Shown in pieces: positions 15,301-25,400 of a stretch of 64,000 nucleotides of DNA; the stretch's first letter is position 1; each line of letters opens with the position of its first letter. This DNA is from Tubiluchus corallicola (taxonomy: Eukaryota; Priapulida; Priapulimorpha; Priapulimorphida; Tubiluchidae). The DNA is taken from the NCBI GenBank assembly GCA_030141605.1, contig JAQGDQ010000054.1, positions 62,001 to 126,000 on the forward strand, in the 5' to 3' direction. The notes beneath the pieces are model-generated. The model was not told the DNA's origin, made no database searches, and worked only from the letters and a program-made list of their open reading frames with translations. The translations under genes were made by a program, and so were the position numbers.

Positions 15301-18300
15301 CAAAATTATAAACTCACAGCCCCCAATTTTTTTATTATATTGTCAGTGTCACACATCCCTGTAGTCATACAACTTTTCCTTTGCAAACACATATGAATAG
15401 CTAATATTAAAGGTTTCTGCTGTTATAAGCATTTTTCCAGCTGTGACATTTTTGCAAGCTGTGCCAGCTTTCCATTAATTACATTTCTAAGATCATATCA
15501 AATTATCAGAAACATTCTGCTAATTATTGTAGGTAAACTAGGGGTCAAAATGAGGTATGTTTACTGATTCACTTCAGCATTTACATTATAATTAATGTTA
15601 TTGTTACAGAACTATAGTTTGAAAATTCTTCTGCTTTCCTTAAATTTGACTTCATTTTCTGCTACATTTCTGCTGCTAAAAACCAAAGTGTTGTCATAGC
15701 CAGTGCATTATAGCTTAAAATATATATCTTTTTCTTTAGATACTGAAAGCATGTTTTTTATTTTTTTAGGTGTAATAGCATTCCCTCGAGTAGATGTCAT
15801 CAGACTGGACCCGTACCATGGCGGAGTGGCGGTTGCCGTTCTTGCGGCGGAGATTATTACGGCATTATTCTTCTTCTACTTTACCGTCACAACACTGAGA
15901 AAGCTTTATAAGGAACGAAAAGAATTTTTCAAAGTATATTAACATCTTTGGCCAAACTGAGATATATATATATATATATATATTAGCATTAGAAATTGAG
16001 TTTTTTTATTTTTAATGCTGTTTCATGCACTCTTTGTTTGCAGGTATTTTGGAATGTAATGGACTGCATTGTTATCGTGTTGATTCTGGTTGCCATTATC
16101 ATTTACGTGTATCGACTCGTTTCGGGAAATACGACCACGAATCAATTTCGAGAGAATCCTGAAGAGTTTATTAATTTCACAAACATGGCTTCGTGGCATG
16201 AAGTACGTGTTTTAGATTTTAATGCACTTCACTTTTTATGTTACAATAAGTAATACAGTGTGGAAAAATATTTGCAGGAATAGGTAAATAATACACACAT
16301 ATACATATGGCACTTATATATACAACTTATACTGCACATTATTTATATAATTTTTGTCAGTGTACAACTGCAAGACCTATCCAATATAGATGCTTGTGGC
16401 AGGACCGTAACCTATTTCACTGTCAAGAATAATTCTTTAAGACAATACTACTGGACCTGCAGAGGTGTTTTAGATACCTTTGGTTATGTTTGCATCCTCC
16501 CTCACCTAGGTAAACATAGGCAACAAGTGATATGAAACCTCTCAGAACAAGTATTGAACCCTGCGGTCACCCGTATTTTTACTGAGAAGCATTGTTTAAT
16601 TTTGGTCACCAAGTACATGTATTCCACTATGTTTTGAGCCTGTGCAAGCAGTTCTTTTGTGATGAAGTGTTTATTGTTTAGTAGTTGTGGTAGTAGCTGA
16701 TGCAGGGAAGCCAGCACATTTTTATGTATTGATAGGTATTTGACATGTCAGATGCTTGGAAATATTTGGAAGCTAAACATTTCCGAAATTAAACACCAGC
16801 GTCATAAGTATCTCCAATCAGCTATTTTCCGGAATGTTGTTATGAGGATAAATGCATTATTTTGAATATTAAAAAAGGGCTGGAAAATGAGTGTTTCTGC
16901 CGATGCACAAGTGTTAATTTTTGCTTTATATTAGCTAGAAAAAGTTATCAATGTTTTTGTTTCAGACATATTCCCAACTGATTTCTTTCATCTTGTTCAT
17001 TGCCTGTGTTAAACTGCTCAAACTGCTCGAGTTTAATAAACGCATTGCATCATTTGGACGCACTCTACGCGTTGCTATTAAACCACTCATCAGCTTCCTC
17101 GTCGTCTTTGCTGGCTTGTTTGTCCCATTTACAATGATTGGAAACTTGGTGTTTGGCAAAGTGTTACCGGTCTACTCTTCTTGGGGAAAAACTTTTGAAG
17201 GGTTATTCGTCTTAATGCTGGGTTAGTACTCATTACATAGAACCGTTTATTTTTCTTATTGATTATTACTTGTATGTCCGTGTAATTAACATCGTCTATA
17301 GTTGCAGAAATTCGTTATTTAAACTGGCCAATATATTAAAGCAGTCGAAGTGTATCAGTGGTTCTGTGTAGCAGTTTTCTTATTTACAGTCCGAAATATT
17401 CTTTTTCACATGATATAACTGTGGAAAAAAGCTTAAAATACAAAAAAATAAAAATGTTACTAGCGTATTATTTTAGAAAGTTGTGTGCCTGTTCAGAGAT
17501 GCAGACTTGGCCTTGTCTTGCTTTAGTCATAAAAGTTATAGCTTTGGTCATGGTCTTTTGTTTCTACTATTCTGAGCATAAGGTTTGAGATATAAGGCAA
17601 GACCAAGTCCATATCTTTCCAGATCAGCTTTAGACACTTGAAAGCTAAACTTATAACTTATTAACAAAGTACGTAACCTGCCTTTAATTTCATTCATCTT
17701 GGTGGCTTTGATTCTCTTAACTGTTTTATTTAACATTCTACTAATAATTATAATAAACAAATAACAACATCAACAACAATGACAAAACAGCATCAGCAAT
17801 GACCATAACACTGATAATAGCTTATATACAGGTTGTCAGGAAATAATGCTCGTTGTACTCACAGTTTTCACTTGTACATATAAATGTATTTTTTAATATT
17901 CTAATAACATTTCTGATTTAATCTGCTTTTTAAAATTCTTTCCACTCCTTATTGTCAGAAATCAAAAATTAATGAAGCTGTTGAAGAATTAAGCAAAGAC
18001 ACAGTTCTCATTGAGAAACCAACATGAATCATACCCCTGTCCATTTATGGGGGGCAATCATTTCCTGACACCACTTACATTGATTATGTTTTTAACAACG
18101 CTAAATCACCATTGAGCAAACTCAATTATGTTTGCAGGCATATTTGAAAACTTTGTATGTGCTTCACTAACAAACAATGAAATATATTTTGTGCAGATGC
18201 TGAGAAAACATATTCCTAGCTGATATGATTTAACACAAATTTACTTCATCTCTTTATATTTCAGATAAGAAGAATTTTGATAAATTAGAGACCGCAAATC

Positions 18301-19198
18301 GACTGTTTGGTCCCATATTTTACTTTACATTTATGACCTTGTGCACCATAATGTTAATTAATCTTGTACTTGCCGTTGTTATACGATCATTTGCTCAAGT
18401 GCAAGCTGAAAACAAAAACTCCCGTAACAAGTATGAATTAATCCAGTTCATTATGGCTCGTATGAAGCGATTTCTAGGTCTTAGTACAGGTTACAGACGA
18501 CACGAGGCGAAATTACGCTACGTTGAAGGTTAGTTTGATTGAAAATTTCTGAAATTAATTAATCTTTTAATTCCAATATTCTAAAATTGAGCTTAAAGGA
18601 GATCTTTAGAAGTTTGCATGGCAACACATTTTCGGGAGTTTTGGTAATAAGGTTTTCTGGTTTTATCAGGTTGTCTGCATGACCAATGTTTTTTTTTCAG
18701 TAACAGTTTTTGTGGTGTATCATCAACAGTAAGCTAAGCCTGTCCAAACCAAGGTCGAATTGTAGTCTCCCATTTTTCTAAGCATTTAGCACAAGTTCAT
18801 TTTCTTGGACTGACTGTCTATGGAAAAGTATACAGTTCACGTTTACAAGTTGAAAATTTAATTGACTGTATTTTTGCAATTATTTGTAATTTCTTCTGTA
18901 TTAGGAAGAGCTTGGAATACATGAAAATGGTACACAAGTGTATAAAAACATAGCCATAGTAATAATGAATAGTTTTGTTAGTTGTGCTATATGCCATTGG
19001 TAGCTAACACGATGATGTATATTTTTAGCTGTTGACCCAGTTGACGAGCAGGTGTCTGAAATGAAAGAAAAAGTGGACATCATGTTAGACAGACTCATGG
19101 AATACATGAAAGCTGCCAAGTCAGAAGACAAGGCAGCATATAGAGATGTTGATTTAGATGAACCACTGCACATCAAGAGAAAAATTCATGTAGCTTAA
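19..19198 (+). CDS. Polycystin-1-like membrane protein (PKD1/PKD1L/REJ family), 3' part, 23 exons
   Basis: Exons: 19-325, 1191-1377, 2153-2328, 3225-3307, 3427-3539, 3696-3923, 4883-4970, 5631-5787, 6566-6698, 7529-7816, 8984-9121, 9355-9509, 9785-9983, 10948-11168, 12393-12594, 13597-13759, 14125-14244, 14340-14618, 15770-15933, 16044-16202, 16966-17221, 18265-18528, 19029-19198 (TAA). All junction phases agree, giving 1415 residues in the window. Order: extracellular GAIN-like region with many N-glycosylation motifs, GPS ending HLTAF, TM1, PLAT domain, then ten hydrophobic segments with a long extracellular loop, and a final coiled coil. This is the 11-TM plan of polycystin-1 proteins, which pair with polycystin-2 type channels in cilia or sperm membranes. 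Upstream exons (Ig-like PKD, REJ or lectin domains would be usual) lie outside the window, so the PKD1, PKD1L and PKDREJ subfamilies cannot be separated. One intron (9510-9784) needs a GC donor. Family assignment is firm; exact exon ends are inferred. Confidence 0.93.
3427..3923 (+). other. GPS autoproteolysis motif and TM1 of the polycystin-like protein
   Basis: Exon 3427-3539 encodes a segment with SSCEYYDEEDGEWKTEG, and exon 3696-3923 continues with ICVACHLTAFASGF, the second half of a G-protein-coupled-receptor proteolysis site. The HL^T cleavage triad is present. Relative to the usual C-x-x-W...W...GC...C-x-C-x-HLT pattern, the Trp after the first Cys is Tyr, the second Cys is replaced (EGVR), and the last Cys sits directly before His. 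TM1 follows within the same exon (AFGISCIGLYFILLIW) and ends in a basic RKKDK stop-transfer. Confidence 0.85.
4453..4482. repeat. Perfect 30-nt palindrome in an intron
   Basis: The sequence reads the same on both strands and is centred on TTGATCAA at 4464-4471. It sits in intron 3924-4882 among several further AATTGATCAAT-type words (about 4425-4445). It may be the remnant centre of a miniature element. Confidence 0.7.
4883..6698 (+). other. PLAT/LH2 domain of the polycystin-like protein (3 exons)
   Basis: Exons 4883-4970, 5631-5787 and 6566-6698 encode the cytosolic lipid- and protein-binding PLAT domain between TM1 and TM2. Diagnostic strings are DKYLYEMTVYTGSRRNSGST, KVTLVLSGDRGETEPRFL, and IWHDNSGKSPGWYFSRIQI followed by DRWLAVEEEDGQ. 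The WHDNSG...PGW motif is the PLAT signature. The 7529-7816 exon then gives the conserved HIWFSVFSRPARSRFTRVQR linker into TM2. Confidence 0.92.
9785..12594 (+). other. TM4-TM6 block of the polycystin-like protein
   Basis: Exon 9785-9983 encodes LPWWFIIIGYVISFF and EWLMSMFVSLFGSILLTQPI, the conserved PWW and QP membrane motifs of polycystin-1 proteins. Exon 10948-11168 completes a membrane segment and adds a highly charged cytosolic loop ending YRETR. Exon 12393-12594 gives REIIVYIIFLYCLMMVAYG followed by the start of the polycystin (TOP) domain. The preceding intron has the GC donor. A pogo-type miniature element lies in intron 9984-10947. Confidence 0.88.
10270..10664. mobile_element. Pogo/Tc1-type miniature inverted-repeat element in an intron
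   Basis: The left end CTGTGTACTTCGCTTAATAA and the reverse complement of the right end CAGTAAAGTTTGCTTAATAA share a terminal inverted repeat of roughly 23 bp with mismatches. Both are flanked by TA (10268-10269 and 10665-10666), the target duplication of the Tc1/mariner/pogo superfamily. No transposase is encoded. An internal inverted repeat (AATAAATCC and GGATTTATT near 10285-10325) is also present. Confidence 0.6.
13597..15933 (+). other. Polycystin (TOP) extracellular domain
   Basis: Exons 13597-13759, 14125-14244, 14340-14618 and 15770-15933 encode the loop between membrane segments 6 and 7. Diagnostic strings include LVGPVRFRQLRVQPG, YWGGGYVVDM, WWIDQRTRAVFVELVLYYA and NLFAVAELLFEFPATGG. 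Cysteines in GSCTI and EHCRDE match the usual disulfide-bearing hairpin region. The last exon enters the next membrane segment at YHGGVAVAVLAAEIITALF. Intron 14619-15769 shows no recognised element. Confidence 0.9.
15961..15982. repeat. (TA)n microsatellite
   Basis: A short run of alternating T and A lies in the 110-bp intron between the polycystin exons ending 15933 and starting 16044. Confidence 0.9.
16044..18528 (+). other. Channel-like core (last TM segments and pore region)
   Basis: Exons 16044-16202, 16966-17221 and 18265-18528 encode FWNVMDCIVIVLILVAIIIY, the segment around FILFIACVKLLKLLEFNKRI, and IKPLISFLVVFAGLFVPF, then the pore-side region EGLFVLMLG and the last helix FYFTFMTLCTIMLINLVLAV. 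The order matches polycystin cation-channel domains (PF08016 type). As is usual for polycystin-1 members, I would not infer independent conduction from the pore residues. A mariner-like miniature element lies in intron 17222-18264. Confidence 0.88.
17829..18075. mobile_element. Mariner-like miniature element in an intron
   Basis: The ends share the core TGTCAGGAAAT in opposite orientation (left AGGTTGTCAGGAAATAATGC; right, reverse-complemented, AGTGGTGTCAGGAAATGATT). Both are next to TA dinucleotides (17827-17828, 18076-18077). The 247-bp body has no coding potential, so a non-autonomous or heavily deleted mariner-type element is the simplest reading. Confidence 0.55.
19029..19198 (+). other. 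C-terminal coiled-coil exon and stop of the polycystin-like gene
   Basis: The last coding exon reads EQVSEMKEKVDIMLDRLMEY in heptad-like spacing, then a short basic tail ending KRKIHVA and TAA at 19196-19198. Polycystin-1 C-terminal coiled coils contact polycystin-2; that role here is inferred. Confidence 0.85.
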
Positions 19199-22100
19199 TC
19201 ATGGCAAAAAAAATGGAAAGATGTTGTCTAGTGGTGGGGCATCAGTTTCGTATTCATAATTGATTAATCAGATATAAAATCGATTCAGTTATCGATTATA
19301 GTCACTTTTCAAAATTTCTGAAAAATGAGGCTTTGAATGCAACAGTTTTTTATTTATACCATTGCTGTTTTAATTACAATGTTGGTAGAAAAAGTAAAAA
19401 GTGTAAAGTAAAAAATAAGTTTTAAATGAGTTTATTTTATGAATTTGAAGTTTACAAAACAGTCTAACGTTGTCGCCGTTTGCATGCTGATATGTACTTA
19501 CCTTTGTTACATAATCACGTTCTTGTGCTCATAACAAACCTTCGTGTGTAATCAGCATTGCTAGGGTGATAAGTTACTGCAAAAGGTAGCACTATATTGC
19601 TTGATTCACTTCAAATGTGGCTATGTTTATCCATCGATTTTTGTGAGTTTTCCAAAATATAAGTGCAAATGGCATTGGTATTGCAATCGGTAATGTGCTG
19701 GTACAGCTGAGAAAAATAATTGATGATCGAAAATGAAAGTCCAATTCAATTTTAGTCGATTAAACGCCCTCCCACCACTGATGTTGTCAGAGCTGTTGGA
19801 AATGCGAATAGAATACCCAGGGGGAGTGTGAAATTTGAAAGACTATCAAATTAAATTATTTAACATGATTTTTCTGTATGAAATAGTTTCAATAAGTTAC
19901 CTCGCATAGTTGTAACAAAATCCATCCCACATGAAGCTTGACTACTATGATTTTGAATTCAGTAAAGCGATTTTACCATTATATGAAATACAGAACATAT
20001 TACCCAAAGTGCAATGCAAAATCTGTGTATTCAACAGATAGTGTTGCATTCCTTTTATTAATGGTTTTTTTAACAGGTGCCTAATTGACTGGAATTTTTA
20101 CTTTATTTTCCATCAAAGTTGTGCTGATTCAGTATTTATATCAGTGATGGACACGTCAATCTGTAAATAAATGACAACGATTGAATTTCATTGGGGAATA
20201 GCAAACGCCAAATGATTGGCTCCTCGTTTGAACATCCAAAGCTTCATTTTTCATAAAACGAACTGCATTTGTATGTACTTTGAAACTGTTGTTAAAACAA
20301 ATCGCTTACAATGCAGCACTTAGCACAGTTAATCAATTGTATGGATATATTTATTATTATTTATTTTATTTTAATAAGCTATAGGCTTGATGTATACTAG
20401 GCAATGAACCAAAAATGGTATTTGCAAAATGTTATTGTGCAGTATAAGTGATAGACTGACAAAACGGCAAAAATGTCGTGCATATAGTTTGGTTGGATTT
20501 GTGATACCTGTCTGTGATATGAAAATTATGTTATGAAAGTTAAACTTCTTTGCTATATTTTTACGTTTAGAAATTTAAAGTGGAAGTAATAAAATAGTGA
20601 GCGAAAATTTGTGTGCATTTGCTGAAATACTTCTATACAACGTACAGCACAGGTAACAAACAAAGTGCTTTTGAAATTTAGTACAACATGCACAATTTAT
20701 TAACCACATTTTTATAAATACTCGTTAGAAATAACTTGAAAAAATTTTCTAGAAAGAAGAGCAACCATTACAATGCAGCGCCAAATTTTGCAATAATTAA
20801 ATCATATTTATAGCGAAACAATACACAACTATACTGTATGAATAGGTATAAATCTTATTCATATTCAAGTTACAACAGGCATTGCATCTTCCTGTTAAAA
20901 TAATTTTTAAATTTTTGCAGAGGGAAGTAGATTTAATTGTTAGTCCAAAATTGCATTGCTGAATCAAATCTTTTTCATTAAATCATGTCAACGTCCTTGT
21001 TATTGTAATATGATGATTGTAACTGTAATTGTTATATTGATCTTTAGTTTCGTATGTATCCTCAAGATTGTTAGTGAAAATACCAATGTAATGTGATGCA
21101 TCTTGTTGCACAAGTAATCCAGAAATGCACATGTCTGCAAGGTGAATGCATTTAGAATTCTTTATGTACTTTAAGTTCAAAGTAGTATTGCATAACGACA
21201 GCGACAGAGCTGGCAAATTTCTCACTTAAATACCGGACTTTTGTGTTGTGAAGATGTTCATTTGTCATAAGAAGCAAACTGTCTTTACACTTGAGATGTA
21301 TTGCCCGTCTACAAGCTCAAGTTACTGGTCACTACATGTGATATTAATCTAAGAAATATACTGTAATGATTCAGCCCTACCCACAAGAAAAATGATTGAA
21401 TAATATTGGCCACTGTAAACACAATTACGATTAACAAAAAATATGGTGGACAAAAACATGATACCAATAAAGTTTAACAAAGATTTGCTTATGTATCTAT
21501 ACATAATTATTATTGCATTATTGCACTAAATCAGCAAAAGCGATTTTGTAGTTACTGCGTGCACTATCACTTCATAGTGTTAATAATGAAACAATGTTAC
21601 AATAGTGAAGTGGCACCCAGTTTTGCAATTTTTCAACATCAAAACAAGTTTATTTTATCTGAAAAAATGTATAACAGTAATGAACACAATGTCACTGCTT
21701 CAGTTCCAGCAAAAACAGGAAAATTGGAGCCAAGAAGATTTTACACGAAACAACTATAATTTTGATCACGAACATTTAGTTAATATAAATTCATACAAAT
21801 TTTATGAAAATTGCTAACACAAACTATAAAAATGACATGCATAATACATATTTGTGACTCAGTTATAAACTCGTGGTTACAGTTGTCTAAGAGCTGATAC
21901 ATAACCTACCAATATGTAAATTCTTAAATATACATAGTATTTTTACAACTTTACAAGGGTAACCTAGCATTTTTTTGATTTGGCTCATTTTTATGATACA
22001 ACAACAATAACAACATCACATGAAGATTATAAAATGCAGCTATTAGCTAACAAGTTTTTCCAGTTTCATTTATAAAATAACTAAAGAAAAATAAATTTTA

Positions 22101-22489
22101 GGAAGAAATTCAAACAATGAATTATAAATAAAAAATGAACTGAATTTTTTCTGAAAATGCAGAGGATGGTAAGTCCTCTTCATGAATGAAGCAATTTTTC
22201 ATGCTAAAACTAATTCCATAAAGTACAGCAATTTAGAAAAAAATAACCAAGCTTTGTTGATGAAAATACTTTATATTGACGAACAAAGAAGTTAATACAT
22301 GGCTTAAAGGTCCACACCTTTTATTATACATTCCTATCTGAAAACAAACACTGAACTACATGTAGAGTAAAAACTCAAAAACACACTTTATTATGTTAAT
22401 ATTAGGACTCATTGGCCCAGTAACCTTATCTTAGAGTAACTAAATTATACGGATAAGTGCTTTACCATAATACATCCGTCACATCGGTA
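19199..22489. other. Convergent intergenic / 3'-UTR region
   Basis: This lies between the polycystin stop and the ANKIB1 stop. It is AT-rich with no coding-like frame. AATAAA words at 20166-20171 and 20588-20593 (plus strand) are candidate polyadenylation signals for the polycystin transcript. AATAAA on the minus strand at 22388-22393 is 97 bp past the ANKIB1 stop and is a candidate for that gene. Apart from the hAT-type element at 19229-19780, I see nothing else recognisable. Confidence 0.6.
19229..19780. mobile_element. hAT-type miniature element with intact 8-bp target duplication
   Basis: The ends are TAGTGGTGGGG on the left and, reverse-complemented, CAGTGGTGGGAGGG on the right. The flanks carry identical 8-bp copies ATGTTGTC at 19221-19228 and 19781-19788. 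An 8-bp target duplication with short C/TAGTGGTGGG ends is typical of hAT elements. The 552-bp body has no transposase. It begins 30 bp after the polycystin stop codon and so lies in the probable 3' UTR. Confidence 0.85.
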
Positions 22490-25400
22490 CTATCGGGCCG
22501 GCATAGAGATCCGCTTCAACTTCCGCTTTTTCTTATCGTCCTTGTCCGTCTTTTTATCTTGATCTCGATTAACTCGGCCGAATTTGCAGTCACGTTTAGA
22601 GCGATGGGAATACGTTCGTAACAGATATCCCCGACCACTCGAAGGAGGCTCCGTTATTCTTCAAAAAAGATAATAATAATAAATTTACAGCTCAAGAGTT
22701 AGACAGTACAAGAAAAGAAAAGCAATCACATGTAACTGAAACAAATATTTCCTAGCAGACACATTTACAGTGCTATTCCAACAGGATATGTATTCTTTCG
22801 TGACTGAGTTCATAATTCTGTGATGCCTCATAGAAGAAAACATGTCACAATTGCAAGTTTTCATGCTTTCAATAGTTATGCTACATGAAACATATTCAGA
22901 ATACAAACATGCAAAATTGTCAATAAACCATTAATAACTAACAAAAAATGTTACAACTTAAATCAGTTGAGTCAAAGCAGTCCTCCTTGGGGAAATCCAA
23001 TAACGACTATGTAAATCTGCATGTACCTGCAAGATGCTGTGCCTTCTTCTGAGTGCGATCTTTCCAATTTTTTCTTTTCGATGAGTGCACGTTCTCTCTC
23101 TTTGTTTTCCCGTTTCATCCAGATGACTACAGGAGAGCTCGACGTGTCCGAGTCCTCTGCTGACTGCCAAGCAGATCGATTGTTAAATTCCAGTGCTTGA
23201 GGGCTATCCGCCTGTGGCTGTCTTGAAACAGTTTCTGTTTGAAAAACATGTACACAAATGACCAAAATGTAATGACAAAAAAGGAAAAAAATTTGGTGAC
23301 ATGTCTAGTCATGCTGTCTACGGGACCTGCAAAGGTTCTTCAAACTTGGTATGCAACAAGTCGAGCAACTACATTTCTCACAAAAAATTGTGGTAATGTA
23401 AACGTTAATGAAATTAAAAAATGATTAAATATTAAATGAAACATGATTTTTTGCTTATTATTGCTTGGAACAAGATTTTTAAAATCTGAACAAATACGAG
23501 AGTAGAAGTACGAGAATGGACACAAATGAAAATGCCTCTTTTTTCAGTTAAAATAGCAGCTTCCAACCACTACACAAGTTATTGGAAACATAGCATTGTC
23601 TTTATATACAACTCAATTGGAATAAGAAAAATTTTTGAAAATCACTGACTTTCACTGTTCGTTTCTTAGCACTTGTTTTCTAACCCACATAGACAAGTAT
23701 TTTCTCGTGTGAAATGAATTATCTTCTAACTCTGATTCAGGTAAAAAGGCATCTAATAGCTCAATAAAATCTGGCATTCTGCATAGTAAAACTTGATAAT
23801 TTACAATGAGAACGTGTTCGCTTGACTCAACAAATGTCATTTAATCAATTTCATGTACAATGAGACATAACTATAAATATAAGACATAATGCTAGACATA
23901 TATTATTAAAACCTCTACTTTCAAAGTACAGTAATCTGCATATCTAGGTCATTGTAACAAGTTTGCAACTTTTTTCACATTTCAAATTCAACACTTGTAA
24001 GTTAAATGAAAGTGCACAAAATGCATTACAATACCTGTTTTGTTAGATCCATTCTTTTTCCTACCACTAGAGCGACGAAATAACATCCCCAATGGAGACT
24101 CAGCACGACACTTTCTCTCTGATTTTACTTCTGTTTGTGCTCGGCTTTTAAACTTCTCCGTAACTGGTATTTCATCTGGAAACTGCATCTGTATGTCAGC
24201 AGTATGACTAGTGGAGGGTACAGGTACAGATGGAAAATTACTTGGACGTACTTGAGGGGTGATTTCATCAGAGGGTAAACATCGATTTACCTTGTCCATT
24301 GGTGTTGGTCTAAGTACTTGATAGACACTGGTTGGATGATGTGTGACAGCCGGGGGTCGGAATCCACTGGTTGATGGTTGACTAGAATACAAGTTAACTG
24401 GCTCTCTGACTAAATTTTCCATACAAGGTGCAGAAGAACATGACACTATGGCCTTTGTGGCAAAAGGACGAACAACTACTTGTGGCGAACCGATCTCGGT
24501 GACTCCACCAACAGCACCTTCAGGCTCGGCATTGTCATCAGCCAAGTTGTTACGATTTATTTCAATTGTAGAATTAAGATGTTGTTGCGTTTTAAATGAC
24601 TTTTCTGAATCCACAGCTTCGGAAGTCAGACATTCCATATTAGAGCATGGAAATTTCTCACATTCTGCAGCTTTGCCATCAAAGTTTGCCAGGCTGGTTG
24701 ACATTTCATCAGAACTTTCTTCTTTTGAAACATCGGTGATGATCTTTCGGTTTATGTTGCGCAGTATGCTTTCCGAAGTGTGATCAAGTGTTTGGTCAAA
24801 TTTGAACAGCTGTTTGGCTGTCTTAAGATCTTCTTTTGGGCTTCGTGTACGCAAGTTATTACTGTAATCTAGATCTTTATCTTCAAGATCTTTTAAGAAG
24901 AAACTCTCAAATTGTTTTCCTGGCAAAACTAGAGTATCTGGCATGTTTCGCTGTTCAACCAAATGACTAGATGAAGGCAAGAGTTTTTCACGTATCGCAG
25001 ACAATTCCTCATCAACACTTTCTAATTCAGGGTCTGGAACTTGAAATTCTAATTTTGGTAAAGAATCTTTTTGTACTGCATCATCTTCATTGCTCAGCAT
25101 GCCATCACTATTATCAGGAGCCCGCTCCTGAACAATTTCAGTATTACTAGGTTCAACATCCGGCTGGTTATTTGCATTTTGTAATGTGCTATCATTTTGT
25201 GCCACTGCATTTGGGAATGATTCTTGGAGAGACAGTTGAATTGCAATTCTCAGATCGGGATCATCATCAGAATTCTCTGAAAAAATTATAAAATGATGCA
25301 CATTATCATAATGGCACAATTTTCATTACCATGTAGACGACATTATAACTAGGCAAGCTTGAAACACAGCTACAAACAACAACAAAACTGAAATAAATTC

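Noticed and set aside
24448-24783. 111-codon plus-strand frame inside the large ANKIB1 exon
   Set aside because: Antisense shadow of the 1242-nt ANKIB1 coding exon.
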